DNA of 64,000 bases from Sphingobium sp. OAS761 (GCF_024168485.1 NZ_JALJVY010000008.1:124001-188000), one strand, 5' to 3'; positions 18,429-27,042 are shown, counted from the stretch's first letter. The notes: a model not told the origin generated them from the letters alone. A program made the numbers and translations.

Positions 18429-18712
18429 AACTCGCTTGGTCCAATCGCGCAACGACCGACCGTCTGGCGATATTCATCTGGATTGCAGAGGATAACCCTC
18501 AAGCCGCCGCCGATGTTGATGATCGCATCGAGGTAGCGGCCCAGCGCCTCAAAGATTTCCCGAACAGTGGGCGTCTGGACCGGATCGAAGGCACGCGCGA
18601 ATTGGTGATCTTGCGCACGCCCTATATCGCACCTTACCAGATCATCGGGGATACCGTGCGCGTCCTTCGCGTAATCCATGGTGCGCGCATGTGGCCCCAC
18701 GACCTTACCTAG
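18425..18712 (+). CDS. RelE/ParE-family toxin
   Basis: A 95-residue toxin-fold protein: LAWSNRATTDRLAIFIWIAE at the start, then FPNSGRLDRIEGTRELVIL, YIAPYQIIGDTVRVLRVIHG and the typical end ARMWP. This pattern is closer to ParE/RelE2 proteins that target gyrase or ribosomal mRNA; which one cannot be told. Translationally coupled to the antitoxin and probably an addiction module of the element. Confidence 0.88.
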   Translation: MKLAWSNRATTDRLAIFIWIAEDNPQAAADVDDRIEVAAQRLKDFPNSGRLDRIEGTRELVILRTPYIAPYQIIGDTVRVLRVIHGARMWPHDLT

Positions 18713-19078
18713 GAGTTCGAGCCGGAGTAAGTTGCCAGATACCCACAGTTGGTGAACGATGGCTGGTGGCGGACTGGGAGCTTAGTGACGTCAAATCCGA
18801 TAAGCGGACGGTCCCCTTTATAGCCTGGAGTACATCGAGTCGAAGCATACGGTGCGGAGGGTAATGCGTGACGGCGACACAAAGGCAGCTTGCGCTTGAG
18901 TTAACAGCGGTCGGAGAAGAAGGTCCGGACGCTTCAGCGTCTAGAGCGCGTCCGGAGGCCATGGCGAAGTTTTCATACAAATAGAGACTTTGAGTCGAGT
19001 CAGCGACAGGCTGCGGGGCATTGAGCTAGTGCGCCCGCCCGTGCTCAGCGGGGGTGATTTTGGCAGCGAGCGTTAACA
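18713..19078. other. Gene-free stretch between relE and the protease gene
   Basis: About 365 bp in which I see no supportable gene on either strand. Open frames here lack ribosome sites and coding character. The right end runs into the promoter of the HTH/ImmA gene. Confidence 0.5.
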
Positions 19079-19102
19079 TTGACACAACACATAAGATGTG
19101 TT
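19079..19102 (+). promoter_or_regulatory. Promoter/operator candidate of the HTH-ImmA gene
   Basis: A consensus -35 box TTGACA at 19079-19084 is followed at once by a perfect inverted repeat AACACAT-AAG-ATGTGTT (19086-19102). A weak -10 (TTTTAT) follows. The palindrome lies in the spacer region just before the gene for a HTH protein, which fits autorepression. Confidence 0.5.
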
Positions 19103-19113
19103 CTTTTATGATC

Positions 19114-20424
19114 ATGGCAAACGGGAATCTGGTCTCTAACGACCGGCAGGCACGCGACTACGAGCAGACTTTGGAAGACATCGATAAGGCGCTGTCTTCC
19201 GAGCAGGTTCTGCGGTCGCTGGTTCAGGGGCTCCCGCAGGAAGTGATTGAGGGCGTGCGACGAACCCTCGCAACGGAGCGTCGGGAGCTAGCGGCCTTGC
19301 TGCTTGCCTATCAGAACACGAAGAATGGCGACTTTGCCCTACTGAAGGAGCAGGCGGGCAACGACCCCGGCGCGTTTCTGATTGCCGCCCGCATTGCCCG
19401 CAATCTGACGCAGAAGGAACTTGCGCGGAAACTTGGTCTGAAAGAGCAGGCTATTCAGCGCTGGGAGGCTGAAAAGTATCGTACCATCACCCTGCAAAAT
19501 TATCAGAAGGTCGCGCAGGCGCTTGGCGTAACATGGCGAATGCAGGAGGGAACTCCCCTCACAGAGAAATGGGGTCTGTCTTATGATGTCACGCCAGCAG
19601 ACCTGAACAAGGTGATCCGGCACGCGCGGGCCAAAGGCTGGTTCGAAGGGAAAATCACATCTGATGACAACGGATCGGCGACGCTGTTCCGCTATATCAA
19701 TGATCATGTAACGCGCTACGGCACGCCATCGCTGTTGAGGACTGGGCTCGGTGTCATCAGCCACAAGGATGACTGGTCCGTTCTGTCATGGAAGGCGGAA
19801 GTGACACGCCGTGCCGAGAAGGTCATCGAGAAGATGAAGCTCCGGTATCGCCCCATAGATGTATCATGGCTGGTGGACCTCGTTCAGCTGAGCCAGCGTG
19901 AGGACGGCCCGAAACTGGCGCAGGCATTACTGCTTGAACATGGGATCATCCTGATGGCGGAGCCGCAGATCGCTGGCATGAAATTAGATGGTGCGGCGTT
20001 TCTCGCTGACGATATTCCGGTGATCGGCCTGACCCTGCGCACAAACACGCTGGACAATTTCTGGTTTACGCTCCTGCATGAGGTTGCACATGTAATTCTC
20101 CACTACAGAACGGGCCTCTCCGCCGGTTTTTTTGATGAGGATGCATCGATGTACTCCGATGGGATCGATGGTTTTGAAGCGGAGGCGAACGAGTTTGCCG
20201 GAAATTTGCTTATTCCTGAGCATATCTGGACTCGCTCACCGGCACGTATTGCAAAATCCAGCGAACCGATTGAGAAGCTGGCGCATAAACTTAAAATTCA
20301 CCCTGCCATTATTTTTGGCCGGATCAGGATGGAGCGAAAAGACTACTCGATCTTCTCAAATAAACTGGGGCGCGGGCTGGCGCAGAATCAGCTGCTGAAT
20401 AACGCAGAGAAGGAAGACGCATGA
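19114..20424 (+). CDS. XRE helix-turn-helix and ImmA/IrrE-family metallopeptidase
   Basis: A 436-residue (from this ATG) two-domain protein. An XRE-type helix-turn-helix lies near residues 92-145 (IARNLTQKELARKLGLKEQA), and a zinc peptidase of the ImmA/IrrE type has LLHEVAHVILHY with the HExxH glutamate at about residue 323 and a downstream acidic motif EAEANEFAGNLLIP. ImmA-type proteases cleave repressors in phages and stress responses. The start is uncertain: in-frame ATGs lie at 19096, 19108 and 19114, none with a ribosome site. The stop overlaps the Beta-family gene (ATGA), so they form a unit. HTH-protease plus effector pairs occur as toxin-antitoxin defence systems (RosmerTA, from memory). 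Confidence 0.85.
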   Translation: MANGNLVSNDRQARDYEQTLEDIDKALSSEQVLRSLVQGLPQEVIEGVRRTLATERRELAALLLAYQNTKNGDFALLKEQAGNDPGAFLIAARIARNLTQKELARKLGLKEQAIQRWEAEKYRTITLQNYQKVAQALGVTWRMQEGTPLTEKWGLSYDVTPADLNKVIRHARAKGWFEGKITSDDNGSATLFRYINDHVTRYGTPSLLRTGLGVISHKDDWSVLSWKAEVTRRAEKVIEKMKLRYRPIDVSWLVDLVQLSQREDGPKLAQALLLEHGIILMAEPQIAGMKLDGAAFLADDIPVIGLTLRTNTLDNFWFTLLHEVAHVILHYRTGLSAGFFDEDASMYSDGIDGFEAEANEFAGNLLIPEHIWTRSPARIAKSSEPIEKLAHKLKIHPAIIFGRIRMERKDYSIFSNKLGRGLAQNQLLNNAEKEDA

Positions 20425-21560
20425 CTGGTAAAAATGTCTGGTATGATCCCGCTCTGCGCATGAAGGCGGGCGAACTTGTGGGTCTTAGCGCTCTGGCTCC
20501 CGATATCGCCGACCGGACGCTTCCCCGAATGATTGTTCCGCCTCCTGAAGAGCGGGATGATGAACTTCAGGCTGCGCTTTTTGAAACAGAGTCACAGCCG
20601 GACATCGCGAAGGCCTTGGCCGCCACATGGCCACAGCGGGATGTCCTGATCGAATCCACTTATCTTATGGATGAGTTTGAAAGGTCGCGATCCGGTCTTT
20701 GGCTTCCGAAGATGTTTGAGAGCGCATGGAATCGCAATGTGCGAGCCATTCCCCTTGTGCTGACGAGCGATCTTCTTGACGACAATGTTGGAGCTTTCAG
20801 GGCAGCGGCAAACCATCCCAGCGCCATCAAGCTCGGCATCGTGATACCGTATGATGACCTTGTTGACGTTGAAGTGCTGAACCGCGTCATTGATAAGCTG
20901 GCAACGATTGGTCTCAGTCCGACCCAGTGCCTGGTCACAGCTGATTTTAGTAAGGCTGACTTCACGCAACCGGAATTCGTCGCTGATGTTATCGCTGGTG
21001 TGCTCGATCTACTAACCGCTTCCGCAATGTGGAAGCAGATCGTCTTTCAAGGAACGAACTATCCTAAGAGAAATCCTGCGGAACCGGGTGGCTATTATCA
21101 GGTGCCGCGTAATGAGTGGATCGCATGGCGGCGCGCGGTAAAGCTTGATCCGCAGACGGCTGAACATATGCTCTTCGGCGACTATGCCGCCGACTGCGCG
21201 GAGATTAAATTCGGTGGAAAGGGCGGACGGGCAATCCGTCATTATCGCTATACAACCACCGACGCATGGTATGTGCAGCGTGGTCTGGACATCGGCACAC
21301 ACGAGGAAAACATGCGGGCCGTTTGCATGAGCATCGTTGCAAGCGGCAAGTTCGCGGGCCGGGAGTTTTCCTCGGCCGACGATCATATTTTCCTGAACTC
21401 CAGAGGCTTGACCGGACCCGGCAACGCCAAAAATTGGAGAGCCATTAACACGACCCACCACATCACGCGGGTTATCACCGACATTGGTGCCGTCAGGGGA
21501 ATAATCTTCAAGAAAAGAGCAATTTCTGAACTTGGCGAACAGCAAACCCTGTTTGCCTAA
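20421..21560 (+). CDS. Beta-family protein (phage T4 Beta-like, PF14350-type)
   Basis: A 379-residue cytoplasmic protein. Segments AIPLVLTSDLLDD, KLGIVIPYDDL and WKQIVFQGTNYP, followed by a C-terminal half with RNEWIAWRRA, FGDYAADCAEIKF and IRHYRYTTTDAWYVQRG, match my memory of the Beta protein family, which is found mostly in phages and genomic islands. I know no established biochemical activity. It is translationally coupled to the HTH/ImmA gene, suggesting that it is the effector or target controlled by that protein. Composition is AT-richer than the flanking chromosome. Confidence 0.7.
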   Translation: MTGKNVWYDPALRMKAGELVGLSALAPDIADRTLPRMIVPPPEERDDELQAALFETESQPDIAKALAATWPQRDVLIESTYLMDEFERSRSGLWLPKMFESAWNRNVRAIPLVLTSDLLDDNVGAFRAAANHPSAIKLGIVIPYDDLVDVEVLNRVIDKLATIGLSPTQCLVTADFSKADFTQPEFVADVIAGVLDLLTASAMWKQIVFQGTNYPKRNPAEPGGYYQVPRNEWIAWRRAVKLDPQTAEHMLFGDYAADCAEIKFGGKGGRAIRHYRYTTTDAWYVQRGLDIGTHEENMRAVCMSIVASGKFAGREFSSADDHIFLNSRGLTGPGNAKNWRAINTTHHITRVITDIGAVRGIIFKKRAISELGEQQTLFA

Positions 21561-21793
21561 GTCAGTTTGGGGTCAATCCCGCCCCTCGCTTTGAAAGGCT
21601 ATAGACTATTAGCCTGCGACGCTGGAACGAGCCCCTCCGGTGTGAGATGCTTCAACCTGGCGATTCGGCGAATGGCGAATACGCGGCCTGACGCATCACC
21701 TTGCGTTCGCGCGCTGGCGAAGTCGAACACGCTCGCTAGACTGACGGCGAGTTTGGATTGGTCCGAAACCATGATATTGTGGGTAGCTTGGCA

Positions 21794-23335
21794 ATGCCTG
21801 TGATCAACTTTCACGTCATTTCGCGGAGCAGCTCGCCACCGTCGAGCGCCCAGAACGCCGTTTTCCTCCGCGTAGATCATTGGAATGACTATTCGTTTGT
21901 CACGATGTTTGAGGTGTTCGCTTTTGACGAGCAGGGCGTTCGCCATGACCTGACCAACGTGAAAATCGGATTCAAAGGACAGGAAGAATCTGTTTCAACA
22001 TACACGACGATATCCGAGCCGTTCGGAAAGCTCCCTGAGGGATATTTCTCTGCGGGTGTGGACGCCGATTACTATGTCAAAGTGCGAGACGAGTTCACCG
22101 AAGACTATCGTCAGGCATTTCTGATCGGCCTGCGTGATGTTGTATTTGATGATGCCGCACTTCAGCTTGCCGCAGACGAAAGAGTCTTCAAGACCTCTCA
22201 TTTGCGATCCCTGAGCATTAATTCGTTGGAAGGCCAGTTTCGGCGCATTCTGGCGGGCCATGCTCCGGTTACTGATTACGATTTCCGTTTCACACTTGAC
22301 CCCCGATCTAATCGCGCCGGCTACCAGCTCCCTTTTAAGGTTTCTGCCCATTCAAGGCCGAGTACCAACATCCACGCGCTGATCGGCCGCAATGGTGTAG
22401 GTAAGACAACCCTGTTGAACGAAATGATTCGGTCGGTCGCCACCGGCGCAACCGATGGCGCGCGGTTTGAAGCCGAAGACCATTGGGGGATCGAGTTTCA
22501 GCCGATAGGCCCGAGCTATTTTAGCAGCGTCGTATCAATCTCATTCAGCGCCTTTGATCCATTCAATCCGCCAGACGAGCAGCCCGACCCCACCGTAGGA
22601 ACATGCTACTTTTATATCGGCTTGAAAGACTACGCCGATCAGGACGGCGCGCTGCTTAAATCGCTCAATGACCTCTATGGAGAGTTCGTCGAGAGCTTAG
22701 ACATTTGCTTGAGTGAGGTAGGCAAGCGACGGCGTTGGCTTTCCGCGATCCAGACGCTGGAAAGCGATGATAATTTCGCAGACATGAACCTCGCACGATT
22801 GAGCGACCTAGACGGCGACGCGCGGAAGCAGACTGCGCTTTCCCTACAGAAACGCATGAGTTCGGGGCATGCGATCGTACTGCTGACGATTACCAAACTA
22901 GTTGCGCGTCTCGAGGAGAAAACGCTAGTTCTCTTCGATGAGCCGGAGAGCCATCTGCATCCGCCGCTATTGTCAGCTTTGGTCCGAAGCCTCAGCGAGT
23001 TGCTATACGATCGCAATGCAGTGGCAATCATTGCAACGCACTCGCCGGTGGTTCTACAGGAGATACCCAAATCCTGTGTTTGGAAGATTAATCGCGTGGG
23101 GCTGGCATCTTCGTCATCTCGTCCGGAGAGCGAGACTTTCGGTGAAAATGTCGGCCTCCTGACGCGCGACGTATTTGGTCTGGAGGTAGCCAAGTCGGGG
23201 TTCAACGCCTTGCTCGCCAAGGAGGCGGAGCAAGCTCCGACCTACGAGCAAGCGCTTGACGCTTTCAAGCAGCAGGTCGGATTTGAGGGGCGCGCCATTC
23301 TCAAGGCGCTCATGCACGGACGAGGCAAGCAATAG
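21794..23335 (+). CDS. PtuA-like AAA/ABC-type ATPase (Septu-like defence)
   Basis: A 513-residue ATPase. After an N-terminal beta-rich segment (about 1-180) come Walker A GRNGVGKTTLLNEM (lysine 204), an insertion with coiled-coil character, an ABC-like signature around SSGHAIVLLTITKL, Walker B LVLFDEPESHLHP (Asp382-Glu383) and the switch histidine in IIATHSPVVLQE. This is the OLD/RecF-like architecture used by PtuA. I start at the ATG at 21794 (MPVINFHVISRSS); a TTG 12 codons upstream is the alternative. An HNH gene follows after 3 bp, which is what suggests Septu. Confidence 0.8.
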   Translation: MPVINFHVISRSSSPPSSAQNAVFLRVDHWNDYSFVTMFEVFAFDEQGVRHDLTNVKIGFKGQEESVSTYTTISEPFGKLPEGYFSAGVDADYYVKVRDEFTEDYRQAFLIGLRDVVFDDAALQLAADERVFKTSHLRSLSINSLEGQFRRILAGHAPVTDYDFRFTLDPRSNRAGYQLPFKVSAHSRPSTNIHALIGRNGVGKTTLLNEMIRSVATGATDGARFEAEDHWGIEFQPIGPSYFSSVVSISFSAFDPFNPPDEQPDPTVGTCYFYIGLKDYADQDGALLKSLNDLYGEFVESLDICLSEVGKRRRWLSAIQTLESDDNFADMNLARLSDLDGDARKQTALSLQKRMSSGHAIVLLTITKLVARLEEKTLVLFDEPESHLHPPLLSALVRSLSELLYDRNAVAIIATHSPVVLQEIPKSCVWKINRVGLASSSSRPESETFGENVGLLTRDVFGLEVAKSGFNALLAKEAEQAPTYEQALDAFKQQVGFEGRAILKALMHGRGKQ

Positions 23336-23338
23336 ACT

Positions 23339-24202
23339 ATGCGCCGCTTGCCCGCTCCGACCATCGATTTCTGCACCGCCCTGACCGAAGCCACAAATGG
23401 GATCGGGAGTGCGACCACTCAGGCTCACTATCGGGCACAGATCACAAATCCGAACGCGGTTGCAATAGAGGCGGCGTTTCAAGTGAATGCGCAGGCTGCG
23501 ATGCTTTATAGCTTCCCCCGCATTGCAAGTGGCGCTGGCGATCCTGTCATTCATGGGAACTTGCGGAAGTCAGACCTAACCCAGCTCTATACCCAGTACT
23601 TCGTCCCAAAGGAGAAGCCAGCACGTCGGCTTTATGACCAGCTCAAAATCACGGCCAACGGCAAGTGCCCCCTGTGCGGCGATATCGGGCATGTGCGCAC
23701 GCTCGATCATTATGTTCCGAAAGCGAATTTCCCGCTTTATTCCGTAATGCCCGGAAACTTGATTCCGTGCTGTCGCGATTGCAACACTGAGAAGCTTGAC
23801 GCCTTTTCAGCAACGCTCGATGGACAGACGCTCCATCCCTATTTCGACGATGCGAAGTTTTTCAATGAGCAATGGGTTGCCGCTCGGGTTATCGCAGGCG
23901 CCCCGCCCGTCATCGAATATTACGTCTCGCCACCGGGTCACTGGTCCCCGGCTGAAAGGAACCGCGTAGCTGCTCATTTTACACAATATGGCCTAGCGGA
24001 ACGGTTTGCTGTAGAAGCTGGAGCAGACCTGCCGGAAACGATCGACACCCGGAGAACGACGCTACATGGCTTTAATCCGCAAGAATACTCGGACTATCTG
24101 CGGGAAAAGAGCGAGAATATGAGCCTACCCGTGAACAACTGGCGCAGAGTGATGTTCTCATCGCTTGCCAAAGATAATTGGTTCTGTGCGCATCCGCATT
24201 GA
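23339..24202 (+). CDS. PtuB-like HNH endonuclease (Septu-like defence)
   Basis: A 287-residue nuclease with a zinc-bound HNH core: CPLC at residues 110-113, LDHYVPK with the catalytic Asp-His at 123-124, then NLIPCCRDCNTEK giving the second cysteine pair and the Asn. PtuB proteins are the HNH partner of the PtuA ATPase in Septu, where the complex cleaves nucleic acid during phage infection. The three-base spacing supports co-translation with the ATPase. Some HNH genes next to retron or OLD-type ATPases look similar, so the system label is less certain than the fold. Confidence 0.82.
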   Translation: MRRLPAPTIDFCTALTEATNGIGSATTQAHYRAQITNPNAVAIEAAFQVNAQAAMLYSFPRIASGAGDPVIHGNLRKSDLTQLYTQYFVPKEKPARRLYDQLKITANGKCPLCGDIGHVRTLDHYVPKANFPLYSVMPGNLIPCCRDCNTEKLDAFSATLDGQTLHPYFDDAKFFNEQWVAARVIAGAPPVIEYYVSPPGHWSPAERNRVAAHFTQYGLAERFAVEAGADLPETIDTRRTTLHGFNPQEYSDYLREKSENMSLPVNNWRRVMFSSLAKDNWFCAHPH

Positions 24203-24559
24203 TATTCGGAAAAACGGATAGATTGCTAGCGGCCTTTTTAGACGTTGCCATGCTGGTCGAGCAAATGCTGAACGTCGCCTGATGAAAAGCCTGACGTTCT
24301 GTATGCCAATCAGGAACCGCAGAAATGTTTCAATGTCAGTCGTTCCCACCATCGCCCATAGCTGCCTGACGAAACGGCAGGTTTCGGGAACATGCAGCTT
24401 CCGGTTGAACGGCTGATTCTGGCGCATTGCCGCCTGTCAGAGATTTTTGGCGATAAACCTCAGACGTTCGCGGTTGTCCATAAATCTCTGCAACGGAACT
24501 GACCATTACCGGGTGTCCGGCAATCACCGTTTCGGGTTTTGGTGAGGGCGGAATGACAC
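24203..24559. other. Gene-free stretch after the HNH gene
   Basis: No gene I can support. It contains an inverted repeat GAACGTC (24270-24276) paired with a GACGTTC about 16 bases downstream, and a short stem CTGCC / GGCAG near 24360-24382. Either might form an RNA hairpin downstream of the HNH gene; neither has a T-run. Confidence 0.4.
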
Positions 24560-24727
24560 CTAGCCAGCCTTACCCTGCTCGTTCTCGCGGCGTTCGACTT
24601 CTCGTTCCAACACTTCCCGAATGAAGGCTGCGCGGCGCTGCCGCCCCACCAACTTGTCGATCCGCTCACCGAGACCCTCGGGCAATCGGATGTTCGTCGA
24701 TTTCACGTTCAGCGGTGGTCTTCCCAT
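24560..24727 (-). CDS. Small ribbon-helix-helix (CopG/Arc-type) regulator
   Basis: A 55-residue protein on the reverse strand, starting MGRPPLNVKSTNIRLPEGLG and continuing ERIDKLVGRQRRAAFIREVL. The beta strand VKSTNIRLP, followed by two helices with the RRAAFIREVLEREVERRE pattern, is a complete ribbon-helix-helix domain, which dimerises to bind DNA palindromes. It ends with TAG at 24560-24562. It faces away from a promoter carrying two perfect palindromes, its probable targets. It may repress the downstream HEPN operon or its own gene. It could also be an orphan antitoxin, but no toxin is adjacent. Confidence 0.75.
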   Translation of the reverse strand: MGRPPLNVKSTNIRLPEGLGERIDKLVGRQRRAAFIREVLEREVERRENEQGKAG

Positions 24728-24771
24728 ACTTGCGTCGTAACCGCGTGTGACACCCGTTCAATCAGAACCAG

Positions 24772-24831
24772 AATAACCGGTGCCGGTTATTGAGCATTGC
24801 TTTCCTTTTGTGCTATAAGCGGTGCCGCTTA
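24772..24831 (+). promoter_or_regulatory. Promoter with two palindromic operators
   Basis: A perfect palindrome AATAACCGG-TG-CCGGTTATT (24772-24791) and a related one TAAGCGG-TG-CCGCTTA (24816-24831) share the core CGGTGCCG, and their centres are 42 bp apart, about four helical turns. A promoter for the rightward operon fits between them: TTGAGC at 24790-24795 and TATAAG at 24814-24819 with an 18-bp spacer, so one palindrome touches the -35 and the other the -10. This is a classic repressor layout in a divergent region. Confidence 0.7.
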
Positions 24832-24886
24832 ATGCTCCGAACGCATCTTGATGCGGCCGGGACAGCGAACTGAGGAAGGCAGGTCC

Positions 24887-25531
24887 ATGATTTCATCCGT
24901 TTCTCGCTTGAGTGATTCGCAGATCAGCACATCGCGCCGTGCCTTACTGCGCGGATTAACCATCGCGCCGGTTGCCGCATCGGCGATTGCCTCGCCCTGG
25001 GAGGGCGCACTGGGGGCGCTTCACCAACGCTACGAAGACGAACCCGCGACGCTTACTCGGACGACGGAGGGGCGAAGCATGAGCCGCTTCCGCTATCACA
25101 ACGCAGAACGCTGGATGACCACGCTGGAAGCGGATTTCCTCGCAGAGCCGCGATTTGCGCGAGAAGCCCTGCATCAGGCCGGTTTCGTCACCCAGCAGGC
25201 CCTGTGCGCCTATCTACTGGACATGGGCTTTGCCGATGCGTGGAACGCCCGCCACATCAAGCAGGACGTCGCCAAGGCGCTGGCCTACGCCAATGCCTGC
25301 GGCTTTGGCCATGACTGCCCCGACATGGCGCGGCTGGCGGCGGTTCTCTCGCCCTATTGGAAATGGGGCTATCATTATCATGATTGGGAGGAAGACCGGC
25401 CCCGCACGGGCGGCTTCATTCCCGCCATGATTACGCCCCTTGTGCGTGCCTTGGTGGACCGGGTTCATGATGTGACCGGTCACCCACGCCCGAGGGGTTG
25501 CCAGCGCCGCACACAGAAGGCGCGGTCATGA
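24887..25531 (+). CDS. Conserved element protein with Tat-like leader
   Basis: A 214-residue protein of unknown function. Residues about 14-40 (TSRRALLRGLTIAPVAASAI) resemble a twin-arginine export signal. The rest (MSRFRYHNAERWMTTLEADF onward) is a compact His- and Trp-rich domain with WKWGYHYHDWEED. The ATG at 24887 follows GAGGAAGG; an internal ATG at 25079 also has a good site (GGAGG 9 bp upstream) and would give a 150-residue cytoplasmic form. The stop overlaps the HEPN-STN start (ATGA). Expression is probably controlled by the two-palindrome promoter. Confidence 0.6.
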   Translation: MISSVSRLSDSQISTSRRALLRGLTIAPVAASAIASPWEGALGALHQRYEDEPATLTRTTEGRSMSRFRYHNAERWMTTLEADFLAEPRFAREALHQAGFVTQQALCAYLLDMGFADAWNARHIKQDVAKALAYANACGFGHDCPDMARLAAVLSPYWKWGYHYHDWEEDRPRTGGFIPAMITPLVRALVDRVHDVTGHPRPRGCQRRTQKARS

Positions 25532-27042
25532 TGCTGCGCACCGATGCCGATCATCTTCCCGCGCTGATCCGCGACGAGCTTCTCCATGTCACGAAGGTCT
25601 TGTTCGAGGCATTCAAGGAAACGACCAAAGGCCGATGTTCGGAACATTTCCGAGCGGGCCGTATCCTTACCGTGATCCTGTGCGGCCCCCATGCCGAAAA
25701 AGAATGGGAAGACATCGCGCCGGGGGAAGCGTTCCGCCTGTTGGCGATCGTCAACTATCCCCGCCTTGCCCGCAGCGAACGCGACTGGCGGCTGGTGCGT
25801 GACCGGCTGCGCCGCGCGTGGGAGCATGGCGAAATTGCCCGTCCGGTGCGGTTATCTGTGGAAAGCCTTGAGCGGGTCAACGGCGCTCTTGTCGAAGGAG
25901 TCCCGCATTTCGTCACGATCGCCGAGCAGGGTATTGCGCTCTACCAAATGGAGGGCTTGCAGCTCAAAGAGCCGCGCCGCCTTCCGGTGCGGGAACGGGC
26001 TATCCGGGGTGTAGGGGAGTTCATCCATCGGCATAAGCGCGGAACCGAATTTCTAGTAGGCGCGGTGTTCTATCGTAACCGGGGCGATGCGCCGATGGCT
26101 GCGCTGATGTTGCATCAGGCGTGCGAGCATTTCTATTTGAGCGTGTTGTGGTCGATCAACCTCCACGCCCCTCGCACCCATGCTTTGGATGAACTGCGCG
26201 AGGCGGCGGAAGCGCTGGACCTGCGTCTGTGTTCGGCATGGCCGGGAGACAGCCAGTTCGAGCGCCGCGCGTTCGGCTGCATCCGCCGGGCCTATGTCGA
26301 AGCGCGCTATGGGCGATCCTACCGCATTTCGAGCGAGGAACTGTCATGGGCGTTCGCGCGGGTGGAGATATTGCAGGAACGGGCAGCGTCCGCCTGCGCA
26401 GATCATCAGGCTTCGCTTGCCGCAAACCAGCCTGCGCCGATGCTTTCGCCGCCCGAAGAGCCGACGACAGCGATAGCGCTTTCCCGGCCCGTGCGTCGCG
26501 CCAATATGCTGCAACGGACATGGCGGATCGTGCGACGAGTTGTCCCGCGACAGGGCCGATGGAATTCACCCATTCCGCTTCGCCGATTCTGGCACTCCGA
26601 TAGGTTCATGGATTGGGTTGACCATCTGACCTTGGTGATTGTCTGCCTGTGCTTCTTCATGGCTGGCGCGGAGGCAACGCTATGGCGTTTAAGGTCCGCG
26701 CAGGTCGTCCGTTCCGAACCCGCCGACCTGTCCGCCATACTGGACTTCGACGTGCGCGCGGACACAGCGCTTGGCGCGGTCATGGACGTTGCGCAAAGGG
26801 CGGGATACCGGGTCAAGGCTAATGAAGACATTTGGACCGTGCGGTGGACCGGGGCCTATCGCGCCAAGGCGACGACCTTCGACGCGCTGGCGGACATTCT
26901 CTATGGCTCCGGCCTGTGTCCTGCGATCCGGGAGAGCGTCATCACCGTGCGCTATTGCGACAAGAGCAGCCCACCCATGGCGGCGATGGTCGAGTATCAG
27001 GCAGAACCGGACAGCAATGTGCGCTTGTCAGTTTCGCGCTAA
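25528..27042 (+). CDS. HEPN domain, transmembrane helix and STN domain protein
   Basis: A 504-residue multidomain protein. Residues 20-150 look like a degenerate MNT/polymerase-beta nucleotidyltransferase (RILTVILCGPHAEK, FRLLAIVNYP) without the catalytic acidic pair. About 165-300 is a HEPN domain (FYRNRGDAPMAALMLHQACE and RRAYVEARYGRSYRI, the classic C-terminal HEPN helix). A single membrane helix follows near 365-385 (LTLVIVCLCFFMAGAEATLW), then an STN domain as in secretins and TonB receptors (LDFDVRADTALGAVMDVAQRAGY). The HEPN part is therefore cytoplasmic and STN periplasmic. Translationally coupled to the preceding gene; function unknown. Confidence 0.75.
   Translation: MMLRTDADHLPALIRDELLHVTKVLFEAFKETTKGRCSEHFRAGRILTVILCGPHAEKEWEDIAPGEAFRLLAIVNYPRLARSERDWRLVRDRLRRAWEHGEIARPVRLSVESLERVNGALVEGVPHFVTIAEQGIALYQMEGLQLKEPRRLPVRERAIRGVGEFIHRHKRGTEFLVGAVFYRNRGDAPMAALMLHQACEHFYLSVLWSINLHAPRTHALDELREAAEALDLRLCSAWPGDSQFERRAFGCIRRAYVEARYGRSYRISSEELSWAFARVEILQERAASACADHQASLAANQPAPMLSPPEEPTTAIALSRPVRRANMLQRTWRIVRRVVPRQGRWNSPIPLRRFWHSDRFMDWVDHLTLVIVCLCFFMAGAEATLWRLRSAQVVRSEPADLSAILDFDVRADTALGAVMDVAQRAGYRVKANEDIWTVRWTGAYRAKATTFDALADILYGSGLCPAIRESVITVRYCDKSSPPMAAMVEYQAEPDSNVRLSVSR

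Noticed and set aside
18705..18980. A 91-codon minus-strand frame after the RelE-type toxin
   Set aside because: Low-complexity Ser/Arg-rich translation without a start signal; treated as gene-free.
24158..24427. An 89-codon minus-strand frame overlapping the HNH gene end
   Set aside because: No ribosome site, overlaps the real nuclease gene, and the translated sequence has no recognisable domain or coding pattern.
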